Assembly: GCF_013408525.1 (NCBI RefSeq)
Contig: NZ_JACBZM010000001.1
Coordinates: 496,001-560,000, forward strand
DNA from: Nocardioides aromaticivorans
Lineage (GTDB): Bacteria > Actinomycetota > Actinomycetes > Propionibacteriales > Nocardioidaceae
Length of the DNA: 64,000 nt
Direction of reading: 5' to 3'
Shown: positions 26,830 to 34,797 of the stretch, piece after piece
Layout of the letters: each line of letters opens with the position of its first letter
Position numbering within the stretch: the stretch's first letter is position 1
Notes under the pieces: model-generated
What the model was told of the DNA's origin: nothing
Seen by the model: only the letters and a program-made list of their open reading frames with translations
Databases searched by the model: none
Program-made: the position numbers and the translations under genes

Positions 26830-27603
26830 TCAGACGAAGAGCATGCCGCCGTCGATGAGCACCGACTGGCCGGTCATGTAGTCGGAGTCCGGGCCGGTCA
26901 GGTAGGAGACCAGCCCAGCGACGTCCTCCCCCGTCGACACGCGCCCCAGCGCGATGCCCGCCGCCATCGCCTTCATCGACTCACCCTCCTCGACGTGGTT
27001 GATCTCGCCGAGGTCGTGGTCGATCTCCTCCCACATGGTCGTGTCGACGATGCCGGGGCAGTAGGCGTTGACGGTGATCCCGTGCTCCGCCCACTCCTGT
27101 GCCGCCGACTGGGTCAGCGAGCGCACGGCGAACTTCGAGGAGCAGTAGACCCCGAGCAGCGCGAAGCCCTTGTGCGCCGCGATCGAGGCGGCGCCGATGA
27201 TCTTGCCGCCGGTGCCCTGGGCGATCATCTGGCGCGCTGCCTCGGTGTAGCAGAGGAAGACGCCACGGCCGTTCACGGCGTGGACCCGGTCGTACTCCTC
27301 GGGACTGACGTCGAGCAGGGCCTTGGTCTGCGCGATCCCGGCGTTGGCGACCATCACGTCCAGCGAGCCCAGCGCGGCGACCGTGTCCGCCACGAGTCGT
27401 CGTACCGACGGCGCATCGGACACGTCGCCGTGCAGCGCCACCGCCTTCACGCCGAGGTCCTCGATCTCCTGGCGGGTCGCGTCGAGCTCCCCCGCCATGC
27501 CCGGCAGGTCGGACACGGCGACGTCGTGGCCGTCCTTGGCGAGTCGCAGGGCGATCGCCTTTCCGATACCCCGGGCCGCTCCGGTGACGTGCGCTGTGCT
27601 CAT
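26830..27603 (-). CDS. Short-chain dehydrogenase, acetoin/diacetyl reductase (BudC)-like
   Basis: A 257-residue classical SDR. The cofactor motif TGAARGIG is at about 7-14, then LHGDVSD, VANAGIAQ, catalytic Ser in IIGAASIAAH and the YxxxK pair in GVYCSSKFAV; GIVDTTMW follows. The segment DLGEINHVEEGES and the run of motifs resemble meso-butanediol dehydrogenase/acetoin reductases, though sugar or polyol substrates are possible. It starts MSTAHVTG at 27603 and ends 53 bp before the FAH-family start; it is probably its own unit, divergent from the 27728 gene. Confidence 0.82.
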   Translation of the reverse strand: MSTAHVTGAARGIGKAIALRLAKDGHDVAVSDLPGMAGELDATRQEIEDLGVKAVALHGDVSDAPSVRRLVADTVAALGSLDVMVANAGIAQTKALLDVSPEEYDRVHAVNGRGVFLCYTEAARQMIAQGTGGKIIGAASIAAHKGFALLGVYCSSKFAVRSLTQSAAQEWAEHGITVNAYCPGIVDTTMWEEIDHDLGEINHVEEGESMKAMAAGIALGRVSTGEDVAGLVSYLTGPDSDYMTGQSVLIDGGMLFV

Positions 27604-27727
27604 GGCGATCTTCCTCTTCGACGTCGGTTCGTGGCCGAACCGTGGGCCGCCGACGCTGGCAGGGCGTCGCGTCGGGCACCACCGTTGCGGCGGTGTTGCA
27701 GACCGTCGCGGCCTAGGCTTGGCGGTC

Positions 27728-28603
27728 GTGAGGGTCAGGACGCCGGTCGAGCCGGGCGCTGCATGGCGGGAGCAGGCCATGGAGCACGCCGCGCGCATCG
27801 ACCGCTACGTCGCGCCGCACCTCGCCCGCCGCGAGGCTCGCGTGAAGCACCCCGTGTTCGACTTCCTCTTCACCTACTACTCCCACCGGCCCAGCCAGCT
27901 GCGGCGTTGGCACCCGGGCTTCGGCGTCGTGCTGGAGGACGCCGCCGAGTACGCCGACCTCAAGGGCTACGGACCGGTCGGCTCCGACGTGACCGTCACA
28001 CCGTCGTACGTCGCCTCACAGCTCCCCGTGATCACGGCGATCCACCGGCTGCTGACCGCGACGGCAGCCCGCGCGCCGCACTTCGGCTGCTTCGGCCTGC
28101 ACGAGTGGGCGATGGTCTACCGGCTCACCGAGGACCAGACCCGGCACGCCGACTGGCCACTGCGCCTGGGCCCCACCGGCACCGACGAGGTCGTCGAGGG
28201 ACACCGGATCGCCTGCTCCCACTTCGACGCGTTCCGCTTCTTCACTCCCCCGGCGCGTCCACTGAACACGCTCTCCCCCGGCCGCGACGACCGCCCCGCG
28301 TTCGAGCAGCCGGCCTGCCTGCACGCGGGGATGGACCTCTACAAGCACGCCTTCCGGCTCTCCCCGATGGTGTCCTCCGACCTGGTCGCCGACTGCTTCG
28401 AGCTCGCCTGGGACATCCGCACCCTCGACATGCGCGCGGCGCCGTACGACCTCGCCGACCTGGGCTTCGAGCCGGTCCGGATCGAGACGGCCGAGGGCAA
28501 GGCCGCGTACGCCGACGCGCAGCGCGCCTTCGCCGAGCGCGGCCGACCGCTGCGGGAGCGGCTCATCGAGGAGTGCGAGCGGCTGCTCGCCGTCAGTCGC
28601 TGA
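27728..28603 (+). CDS. Actinobacterial protein often labelled 3-methyladenine DNA glycosylase (function uncertain)
   Basis: A 291-residue soluble protein. The recognisable core reads APHLARREARVKHPVFDFLF, then TYYSHRPSQLRRWHPGFGVVL, later FGLHEWAMVYRL, IACSHFDAFRFFT and a C-terminal helical segment. From memory, actinobacterial proteins with this core carry the label 3-methyladenine DNA glycosylase, but I see no helix-hairpin-helix and no Asp motif of the AlkA type, so that name may be inherited error. Many conserved His, Tyr and Trp suggest an enzyme. The start is taken as GTG 27728 with TAGGCT 8 nt before it; an in-frame ATG lies at 27779. Confidence 0.6.
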   Translation: MRVRTPVEPGAAWREQAMEHAARIDRYVAPHLARREARVKHPVFDFLFTYYSHRPSQLRRWHPGFGVVLEDAAEYADLKGYGPVGSDVTVTPSYVASQLPVITAIHRLLTATAARAPHFGCFGLHEWAMVYRLTEDQTRHADWPLRLGPTGTDEVVEGHRIACSHFDAFRFFTPPARPLNTLSPGRDDRPAFEQPACLHAGMDLYKHAFRLSPMVSSDLVADCFELAWDIRTLDMRAAPYDLADLGFEPVRIETAEGKAAYADAQRAFAERGRPLRERLIEECERLLAVSR

Positions 28604-29372
28604 CCTCGCCGAGGCAGCGCAGGCAGTTGCCCCGGCGGGTGCGCTTGCGCCCGTGCTGGGGTGGCTCGCAGATCATGTCCCGCATCTCGGCCACCATGAG
28701 GCGCTGCACCGCGCGGCGGGCCTCGGGTGCGATGTCGGTCCACATCGAGGTGAAGGCGCCCAGCACCCTGCCCTCCACGTCGCGCTGGCGCATCGCGATC
28801 CCGCTCGCCACGCGCCACTCGACGGAGTCGATGAGGTGGAGCAGTTCGGGCAGGATCTCGGGCGGCACGGCCTCCGGGGTACGACGGACCTCCTTCGGAC
28901 GCGGGTCCTCGCCGCCACAGAACGCGACCAGTGCGAGGTCGAGGTCGGTCGGGCCCTGGGTGACGCGGTCCACCAAGGCGCGACCCTCCTCACCGAGGCC
29001 CTCCTGGTCACAACCCCGGAGGAACCCGTCGCGGCTCCAGCGGGTCCCGCCGAGCCAGTCCACGAGCTCCTCGTCGTCGGCGAGCAGGATCGTGTCGAGC
29101 GCCGCGGCGACCCGGCGCGGGTCGGGCAGCCGGCTCAGGTCGTCGTTCGACCGGTGACGACAACGCGTCACGAGCACAGCGGCCAGCAGCATGCGACGGA
29201 CCCGGTCCTGCCCGAGGACCTCCAGGTGCTGCTCGGTCATCGGCCAGTCGAACTCGCCGACCCGGTCGGCGTCGGAGGCGTACTGGGCGAGGTGGAGTCG
29301 GAGGTCCCCTCCCGCGCGCGTGACGTACGGTCCCCAGCCGGGGAAGCGCCCCCCGAACACGACGTCGTCCAC
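28593..29372 (-). CDS. Conserved-looking hypothetical protein with a C-terminal Cys cluster
   Basis: A 259-residue protein I do not recognise. It begins VDDVVFGGRFPGWGPYVTRA, is mostly charged alpha-helix without membrane segments, and ends with MICEPPQHGRKRTRRGNCLRC, where Cys-Pro-Pro spacing and a final CLRC suggest a small zinc-binding knuckle. Its last 11 bp overlap the convergent 27728 gene. A GATACT box sits 6 nt before the GTG start, a near match to a leaderless promoter. Confidence 0.65.
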   Translation of the reverse strand: MDDVVFGGRFPGWGPYVTRAGGDLRLHLAQYASDADRVGEFDWPMTEQHLEVLGQDRVRRMLLAAVLVTRCRHRSNDDLSRLPDPRRVAAALDTILLADDEELVDWLGGTRWSRDGFLRGCDQEGLGEEGRALVDRVTQGPTDLDLALVAFCGGEDPRPKEVRRTPEAVPPEILPELLHLIDSVEWRVASGIAMRQRDVEGRVLGAFTSMWTDIAPEARRAVQRLMVAEMRDMICEPPQHGRKRTRRGNCLRCLGEVSD

Positions 29373-29681
29373 CCCGGGAGTATCGCGCAGGGACCGTCAC
29401 CCACCGTTGGTTGAGGTGCGAGGCGCGCCAGCGCCGAGCCTCGAAACCTCTGGCTCTGGTGCACCTGCTGTGCCCTTCGGTTTGTCGGTGGTTGGGTTTT
29501 CAGGCGCAGCGACGAGAGCGGTGGGCGGGTGGCTGGGTTCCGGTTGTCGGGTGCGGTCGGGCAGCTCGGCGAGTCACTCCTTGCGCCACCTGTCGTCCAC
29601 AAGGTCTGGTGGGAGCGCGGTTGTGCACAGGTGGGTTTCGGGCCGGCTGGTTGTGTCGGTGCCCCGTGATCCAATACACGT
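29373..29681. other. Non-coding gap with one copy of a dispersed repeat
   Basis: This 309-bp gap holds the repeat at 29404-29450 and then a G/T-rich stretch without stop-free frames on the plus strand that look coding. Two sequences one base off the actinobacterial DnaA box (TCGTCCACA at 29593, TTGTGCACA at 29621) occur but are isolated. The promoter of the DUF222 gene should lie near 29655-29680. Confidence 0.5.
29404..29450. repeat. Dispersed intergenic repeat, copy 1
   Basis: Blocks TGGTTGAGGTGCGAG (29408-29422) and CGAGCCTCGAAACCTC (29435-29450) flank a 12-nt variable centre. Both blocks recur exactly at 52571-52605 with a 4-nt centre. The ends GAGGT..CGAGG / CCTCG..ACCTC can pair into a hairpin, so the element resembles REP sequences. 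Confidence 0.75.
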
Positions 29682-30923
29682 ATGGCCACTCGAGACCGAC
29701 ACCACGCACTGGCGGACATGTCCGCCGACGCAGTGCTGTCGTTCGTCGAGCAGCGGCATGCTGCCCGGCTCGATGCCGAGCGCGACATCCTGGAAGCCGC
29801 CTACCAGTGGGCGGTCCTGCACTCACCCGACGCCCTGCCGGCGTCGGACCGTCGCGGACGTGAGCGGGCGAAGCCTGCTGGTGCGGTGGGTACGCCGCGG
29901 ATCACGGAGTACGCCGCGGCGGCCTTCGGCGCCCGCATCCAGACGTCACCGTACGGCGCGAAGAGGCTCATTGCGGACGCGGTCGACCTCGTCCACCGCC
30001 TCCCCAAGCTCTGGGCCGGCGTCCAAGCCGGGAAAGTGCGGTCCACGCATGCGCGTCATGTCGCCGACGCGACACGTGAACTGTCGGCCGAGGAGGCCGC
30101 CTGGGTGGACGGGGAGGTCGTCGAGATCGCCGACGGCCGGCTCGCCTGGTCGCGGTTCGAAGCCATCGTGGAGGGCAAGGTCGCCGCCGCCTCCCCCGAG
30201 CTCGCCCGAGCCAAGGAAGAAGCCGCCGCCAAGGACAACTACGTCCGGGTCTCGCGGATCAACAAGCACGGCAAGGCCACCCTCACCTTTCACGCCGACG
30301 CGGCCCTCATCTTCGGTTCCAACGCAGGTGTCACGGCCGTGGCCAAGGCGCTGGAGGAGCAGATGCCCGACGCCACCAAGAACGAGCGCCGCGTCGCGGC
30401 CCTTGCCCTCCTGACCAATCCTCAGGCCCACGTCGACCTCACGGTGGGTCCGGTGAAGCCGAAGGTCGAGATCGTCCTGCACTGCACCCCCGACTCCGCG
30501 ATCGCCCGGATGGAAGGCCACGGACCGCTCACGGTCGAGTACGTCCGCCACCTCGTCGACCATTACGCCAGCGGCGTGAAGGTCCAACCGGTCATCGACC
30601 TCAACCAGGGAGCCGCGGTCGACGCCTATGAGATCCCGGCCAAGCTGCGTGAGGCCGTGCACCTCATTCACCCCGGCGACACCTTCCCGTTCGCGGCGAA
30701 CCTCTCCCGCAAGGTCGATCTGGACCACCAGGTCCCGTATTCCGAAGGTGGCACCACGTCAACTGACAACCTGGGGCCGTTGACGAGGACCCATCACCGC
30801 ATCAAGACACACGCCGGCTGGGACGTACGACAACCCTTCCCCGGGATCGTCATCTGGCGAGACCCACACGGGGCCCACTACCTGGTCGACCAGACCGGAA
30901 CACGCAAAGTCACCGCCGCCTGA
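29682..30923 (+). CDS. DUF222 / HNH endonuclease-domain protein (13E12-like)
   Basis: A 413-residue protein. The N-terminal two thirds are the helical DUF222 domain seen in the 13E12 repeat family of mycobacteria and in many Nocardioides paralogues. The C-terminus is an HNH nuclease: KVDLDHQVPYSEGGTTSTDN, then LGPLTRTHHRIKTHAGWDV. HNH residues look intact. Members occur in many near-identical chromosomal copies and may be mobile or defence related; their function is not established. ATG at 29682 follows an AT-rich AATACACGT. The gene is flanked by a dispersed repeat upstream. Confidence 0.9.
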   Translation: MATRDRHHALADMSADAVLSFVEQRHAARLDAERDILEAAYQWAVLHSPDALPASDRRGRERAKPAGAVGTPRITEYAAAAFGARIQTSPYGAKRLIADAVDLVHRLPKLWAGVQAGKVRSTHARHVADATRELSAEEAAWVDGEVVEIADGRLAWSRFEAIVEGKVAAASPELARAKEEAAAKDNYVRVSRINKHGKATLTFHADAALIFGSNAGVTAVAKALEEQMPDATKNERRVAALALLTNPQAHVDLTVGPVKPKVEIVLHCTPDSAIARMEGHGPLTVEYVRHLVDHYASGVKVQPVIDLNQGAAVDAYEIPAKLREAVHLIHPGDTFPFAANLSRKVDLDHQVPYSEGGTTSTDNLGPLTRTHHRIKTHAGWDVRQPFPGIVIWRDPHGAHYLVDQTGTRKVTAA

Positions 30924-30937
30924 CCAGCATGGAGACG

Positions 30938-31222
30938 TCAGTCTCGTGCGCGCTTCCCGGGCTTCTGAGGTCCCCTGACCCACCGCACGACCAGGTCGCC
31001 GACAGCGACGACCATGAGGACCGCGCCCACGACGATCACGCTTCCCAGCGCCTCGCTCAGGCTGTCAGGCCCACGCGTCGGGCCACTCCTCTCGTTCCTG
31101 ATGTCCTCCGGAACGAGCAGGAAGAGCGCCAATGCGATGCCACACAGCACCAACCCCACGACGAACATCACCGCGATCTTCGTGGATCGACGCCGGTCGA
31201 CGGCACGTTGACGGGGATCCAC
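30938..31222 (-). CDS. Small two-helix membrane protein, unknown
   Basis: A 94-residue protein starting MDPRQRAVDRRRSTKIAVMF (GTG start). Hydrophobic helices are at about 15-37 and 60-80, with a short polar loop between (PEDIRNERSGPTRG) and basic ends. No family is recognised. A TAGGGT box lies exactly 6 nt before the GTG. It is convergent with the DUF222 gene (15-bp gap) and independent of metQ, whose terminator separates them. Confidence 0.65.
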   Translation of the reverse strand: MDPRQRAVDRRRSTKIAVMFVVGLVLCGIALALFLLVPEDIRNERSGPTRGPDSLSEALGSVIVVGAVLMVVAVGDLVVRWVRGPQKPGKRARD

Positions 31223-31228
31223 CCACCC

Positions 31229-31234
31229 ACCCTA
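31229..31234 (-). promoter_or_regulatory. -10 box of a leaderless-type promoter for the small membrane protein
   Basis: TAGGGT on the minus strand at -12 to -7 from the GTG at 31222. Confidence 0.45.
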
Positions 31235-31241
31235 CGAAGGA

Positions 31242-31280
31242 GCTGCGCCCCTCCGCCGGGAAGGGGCGAAGGGGCGCAGC
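31242..31280 (-). terminator. Terminator hairpin after metNIQ
   Basis: A 16-bp stem GCTGCGCCCCTCCGCC / GGCGAAGGGGCGCAGC with one wobble and a 7-nt loop, 24 bp beyond the metQ stop. No T tract is present on the minus strand. Confidence 0.6.
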
Positions 31281-31304
31281 GGCGGGCGTCTCAGGACCAG
31301 GCGG

Positions 31305-32237
31305 TCACTCCGCCGAGACCGGAGCGAGCTGGCCCGAGAGGTTCGGGTCGTCGTTCTCCGCGAGGTAGGGCTGGACGCGCTCGTCGAAGAAGACCTTCTT
31401 GAGCTTCTCGACCTGGGGGTCGTCGAGGTAGGCGGTGCCGACGACGAGCTGGCCGGCGAACTCCTTGGGGGCGTCGGGCTCGAAGATCCGGTACTTCTCG
31501 GGGGTGCCGGCGTCGACGAAGGACATGTTGTAGTCGATGACGGCGTCGACGGAGTCGAGGGTGCGGGGACCGGCGCCGTACTCCATGTAGGTGAACTTGT
31601 AGCCGCCGATGTTGTCGGCGATGTCCTGCTCGGTGGCGGCCCACGGGTCGACGCCGTCCTTGAAGGTGAGCTTGCCGGCGCGCTCGAGGATCCACAGCGC
31701 CTGCGCGGTGTTCGCGGGGTCGTTGAGGAGGGCGATCGTGGCGCCCTTCGGCAGGTCGTCGAGCGAGGCGTGCTTGGTCGAGTAGACCGAGTACGACCAC
31801 TGGAAGACCTCGCCCAGCGCGGTGAGCTCCATGCCCGTGGAGTCGGTGACCTGCTTCAGCCAGTGCTTGTGCTGGTAGATGTTGGCGATGTACTTGCCGT
31901 CGGCGGTCGCCTGGTCGAGCTGGTTGCCGTCCTCGATGCCGACGCCCTCGATGGTCACGCCGTAGTCCGGCGCGATCTCCTTGTTGAGGTAGTCGAGGAA
32001 CGCCTTCTCGGAGGCGCTGCTGGCCTGGTAGGCGATCTGGAAGTCGTTGCCGAAGTGGCTGCCGGCGACGGTCTTGTCGTCGTCGCCGGTGAACTTGAGG
32101 ACGAGGACCAGGGCGAGCGCGAGGACGACCACGGCACCGACGGCGGGCCAGAGCCACTTGCGGCGCGAGCCGCCGAGGTCGATGAGGTCCCTCTCCTCGT
32201 CCGCGGCTCGCTTGCCGGGCTGCTGGGTGGTGGACAT
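31305..32237 (-). CDS. metQ: Methionine ABC transporter substrate-binding protein (NlpA family), membrane-anchored
   Basis: A 310-residue MetQ/NlpA-family binding protein for methionine. The binding-fold marks are LDYLNKEIAPDYGVTIEGVG, FQIAYQ, YIANIYQHKHWL, ATIALLNDPANTAQAL and FVDAGTPEKYRIF. Unlike typical MetQ lipoproteins it has no lipobox cysteine: a 27-residue charged cytoplasmic start precedes a single membrane helix (about 28-49), so it is probably an uncleaved signal-anchored protein. It lies 11 bp after metI and ends the metNIQ operon. Confidence 0.9.
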   Translation of the reverse strand: MSTTQQPGKRAADEERDLIDLGGSRRKWLWPAVGAVVVLALALVLVLKFTGDDDKTVAGSHFGNDFQIAYQASSASEKAFLDYLNKEIAPDYGVTIEGVGIEDGNQLDQATADGKYIANIYQHKHWLKQVTDSTGMELTALGEVFQWSYSVYSTKHASLDDLPKGATIALLNDPANTAQALWILERAGKLTFKDGVDPWAATEQDIADNIGGYKFTYMEYGAGPRTLDSVDAVIDYNMSFVDAGTPEKYRIFEPDAPKEFAGQLVVGTAYLDDPQVEKLKKVFFDERVQPYLAENDDPNLSGQLAPVSAE

Positions 32238-32248
32238 GACGGTTCCTT

Positions 32249-32920
32249 TCAGTGGGTCAGCGCCCGGACGACCCGGTCACCGGAGAACTGGATGAGCTGG
32301 ACGAGAGCGATCAGCAGCACGATGCAGGCGATCATGATGTTGTCGTCGAAGCGCCGGTAGCCGTAGTTGACGGCCAGGTAGCCGACGCCGCCGGAGCCGA
32401 TGGCTCCCGCGATCGCGGAGTACTCGATCATCGCGATCACGTTGAGGGTCAGGCCGGCCGCGAGCCCGGGAAGCGCCTCGCGCAGCTGGATCGAGGTGAC
32501 GATCTGCCGCTTGCTGCTGCCGCCGGCGAGGCCGACGTCGAGCAGCTCGCGCGGCACCTCGCGCACGGCGTTCTCGGTCAGCCGCGCGAAGAAGGCGATG
32601 CCGGCGATCGACATCGGGATCAGCGCGGCCTGGAAGCCGATGGTGGTGCCGAAGACCAGCTTGGTCACCGGGATCACGGCGGCCATCAGGACGAGGAAGG
32701 GCAGCGACCGCCCGAGGTTGGCCACCCAGCTGATCGACACGTGCACGGCGCGGTTGGGGAAGAGCCCGAGCGGCGAGGTGTTGAAGATCAGCAGGCCGAG
32801 CGGGCCGCCGACCAGCACCACGATCGCCATCACGAGGCCGACCATGCGGAAGGTCTCGCCCAGGGCGGGAAGCATCAGGTCCGGTACGTCGGACCAGGGC
32901 GTGCCGAGCAGCGCGATCAT
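32249..32920 (-). CDS. metI: Methionine ABC transporter permease
   Basis: A 223-residue permease with about five membrane helices. The ATPase-contact EAA loop reads REVPRELLDVGLAGGSSKRQ, and ALPGLAAGLTLNVIAMIEYSAIAGAIGSGGVGYLA is the MetI-type C-terminal core (cited only as segments). Its ATG overlaps the metN stop (ATGA), so it is translated with the ATPase. The transporter brings D- and L-methionine into the cell. Confidence 0.95.
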   Translation of the reverse strand: MIALLGTPWSDVPDLMLPALGETFRMVGLVMAIVVLVGGPLGLLIFNTSPLGLFPNRAVHVSISWVANLGRSLPFLVLMAAVIPVTKLVFGTTIGFQAALIPMSIAGIAFFARLTENAVREVPRELLDVGLAGGSSKRQIVTSIQLREALPGLAAGLTLNVIAMIEYSAIAGAIGSGGVGYLAVNYGYRRFDDNIMIACIVLLIALVQLIQFSGDRVVRALTH

Positions 32921-33933
32921 GCGGCACCCACTCCCGAGCCGGCCGGGACGGCACGCAGGACGGCGCCCTCGACGGGCTCGGCGACGACGCCGTGGCGGCC
33001 GAGGACCTCGACCACGCGCCGGTCGTCGAGCCGCGGGTCCAGCCCGAGGGTCAGCCGGCCGACCCGACTGTCGCCCGCCGCCTCCACGAGCGCGGCGAGC
33101 ACCGCGATGTCGGTGTCGAGCTCGCGTCCCGCCTGGGCCAGCCAGACCGGCGAGACGGCAGCAGCCTCGTAGCGCACGCTCCACGCCCGAAGGTCGTCGT
33201 CGGCCGGGACCGGCGGCATCGGCAGGAGTGCCCGCGAGAGCGCCGAGTCCGATCGTCGTACGACGTCGGCGACGGTGCCCTGCTCGACGATCCTGCCGTG
33301 GTCCAGCTGGGCCACCAGGTCGGCGATCGAGCGCACGACGTCCATCTCGTGGGTGATCACGAGGATCGTGACGCCGAGGTCGTCGCGCAGCTCGGTGAGC
33401 AGGTCGAGGATCGCGCGGGTGCTCTCGGGGTCGAGGCCGGAGGTGGCCTCGTCGGACAGGAGCACGGCCGGCTGCAGGGCGAGGCCGCGCGCGATGCCGA
33501 TCCGCTGGCGCTGCCCGCCGGACAACTGGGACGGGTAGTGGTTGGCGCGGTGGACCATGCCCACGCGCTCGAGCAGGTCACCGACCCGGCGTCGTACCTC
33601 CTGCTCGGGCAGGCCGGCGTGCCGCATCGGCAGCGCGACGTTCTGCGCGGCGGTGAGCCGGCGCAGGAGGTTGGCGGACTGGAAGACCGTGCCGATCTGG
33701 CGGCGCGCCTCGCGCAGGTCGCGGCGCGAGAGCCGGGTGAGGTCCTGCCCGTTGACGGCGATCGCGCCGCTGGTCGGCCGCTCGAGGAGGTTGATGCAGC
33801 GCGCCAGCGTGCTCTTGCCGGCCCCGCTCGGGCCGACCACGGCGGCGATCTGCCCCTCCTCGACGACGAGGTCGATCCCGTCGAGGACGGTGGTCGTCCC
33901 GTAGGACTTCGTGAGCGCGGTGATCTCGATCAT
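32917..33933 (-). CDS. metN: Methionine ABC transporter ATP-binding protein with NIL domain
   Basis: A 338-residue MetN. Walker A is GPSGAGKSTLARC, the signature is LSGGQRQRIGIARGLAL, Walker B is VLLSDEATSGLDPES, and the switch His is in VITHEMDVV. The last about 80 residues form a NIL/ACT-like regulatory domain (PVWLAQAGRELDTDIAVLAA), which in E. coli binds methionine and inhibits transport. It is the first gene of metNIQ. A 24-bp palindrome lies 15 bp before its ATG. Confidence 0.96.
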   Translation of the reverse strand: MIEITALTKSYGTTTVLDGIDLVVEEGQIAAVVGPSGAGKSTLARCINLLERPTSGAIAVNGQDLTRLSRRDLREARRQIGTVFQSANLLRRLTAAQNVALPMRHAGLPEQEVRRRVGDLLERVGMVHRANHYPSQLSGGQRQRIGIARGLALQPAVLLSDEATSGLDPESTRAILDLLTELRDDLGVTILVITHEMDVVRSIADLVAQLDHGRIVEQGTVADVVRRSDSALSRALLPMPPVPADDDLRAWSVRYEAAAVSPVWLAQAGRELDTDIAVLAALVEAAGDSRVGRLTLGLDPRLDDRRVVEVLGRHGVVAEPVEGAVLRAVPAGSGVGAA

Positions 33934-33948
33934 CCGGCACCCCCTTGC

Positions 33949-33972
33949 CAGTCGTGAAATGTTTCTCGACTG
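33949..33972. promoter_or_regulatory. Palindromic operator candidate before metN
   Basis: CAGTCGTGAAA-TG-TTTCTCGACTG: two 11-bp arms match at 10 positions around a 2-bp centre. It sits between an AT-rich TAAAGT (likely -10, minus strand) and the metN ATG, so a bound repressor would block initiation. No SAM riboswitch fold is seen here. Confidence 0.6.
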
Positions 33973-34082
33973 ACTTTATGGACTTTGAGTCCCGGCGCCA
34001 GAGATCAAGGTCACCTCGCAGCCACGGAGGTCCCGATCCCCCGATCAGCGCGACCTTGCAGCGACGCCGGTCGGCCCGTGGC

Positions 34083-34712
34083 TCAGCGAGCCGCGATGCC
34101 GTCGTACATGACGGCGCGGATGGCGGCACTCAGCCGCGCCTGGCGCTCGGGCGTCGGGTCGCGCAGCGCCGCGAGGACGGAGCCGAGGATCATGCCGTTG
34201 ATGGCCTGGGCGGTCGGCTCGACGTCGAGGTCCGCGCGGAGGTAGCCGACCTGCACGCCGTGCTCCAGGTAGGCAGCGGTGAGCGGGGTCGTGAGCTCGA
34301 ACAGGTCGAGCATCTTGTCGCGCATCGCGTCGTCGATGCCGGCGGCGGCGATCAGCAGCTGGGGCACGCGCGGGTCCTCGGCGAAGATCCGGGCGAGCGC
34401 CTCGCCGATCCGCGCACTCTGCTCCCGGTAGCCCTCGAGGGTGTCGACGGCGTCGGGGGCGTTCTCCGCGCCGAGGGTCTCGACGATGCGCGCGATCAGG
34501 TCGTCGATGACGTGCTCGACGATGTCGCGCTTGTTCTCGAAGTAGCGGTAGAAGGTCCCGTGGCCGATGCCCAGGCGCGCGGCGATGTCGGCGATGCCGG
34601 TCGCGTGGTAGCCCTGCTCGGCGAAGCAGGCGAAGGCGGCGTCGATGATCTCGCGGCGCGTCTCGGCCTTGCGCCGCTCCAGCCTCGAGAGTCCCGGGTC
34701 CACCGTCGTCAT
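34083..34712 (-). CDS. TetR-family regulator
   Basis: A 209-residue regulator. Helix-turn-helix GIADIAARLGIGHGTFYRYF at about 41-60 follows RREIIDAAFACFAEQGYHAT. The C-terminal domain (EDPRVPQLLIAAAGIDD, YLEHGVQVGYLRADLDVEPT) is of the lipid/fatty-acid-responsive TetR_C type. It is divergent, with an 85-bp gap, from a patatin-SDR-flavin monooxygenase operon, which it most likely represses. It also lies upstream of metN on the same strand but separated by 149 bp. Confidence 0.9.
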   Translation of the reverse strand: MTTVDPGLSRLERRKAETRREIIDAAFACFAEQGYHATGIADIAARLGIGHGTFYRYFENKRDIVEHVIDDLIARIVETLGAENAPDAVDTLEGYREQSARIGEALARIFAEDPRVPQLLIAAAGIDDAMRDKMLDLFELTTPLTAAYLEHGVQVGYLRADLDVEPTAQAINGMILGSVLAALRDPTPERQARLSAAIRAVMYDGIAAR

Positions 34713-34797
34713 GACCTCGGAGCCTATTGCAGATGCCCGAAAATGACGATACGTTCCGCAACTGACACACCATTCCGTTTCGACCTCAGGGGGCTTC

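Noticed and set aside
29593..29629. Two near matches to the DnaA box (TCGTCCACA, TTGTGCACA)
   Set aside because: Each has a mismatch, there are only two, and no dnaA/dnaN, AT-rich unwinding region or skew change is near, so it is not an origin.
31242..31280. GC-rich hairpin as an operator for the small membrane gene
   Set aside because: It is better explained as the metNIQ terminator: it lies just past the metQ stop and is asymmetric in flanks.
33934..34082. Possible SAM riboswitch before metNIQ
   Set aside because: The 149-bp gap shows a protein-type palindrome but no SAM-I multi-helix architecture, kink-turn or terminator.
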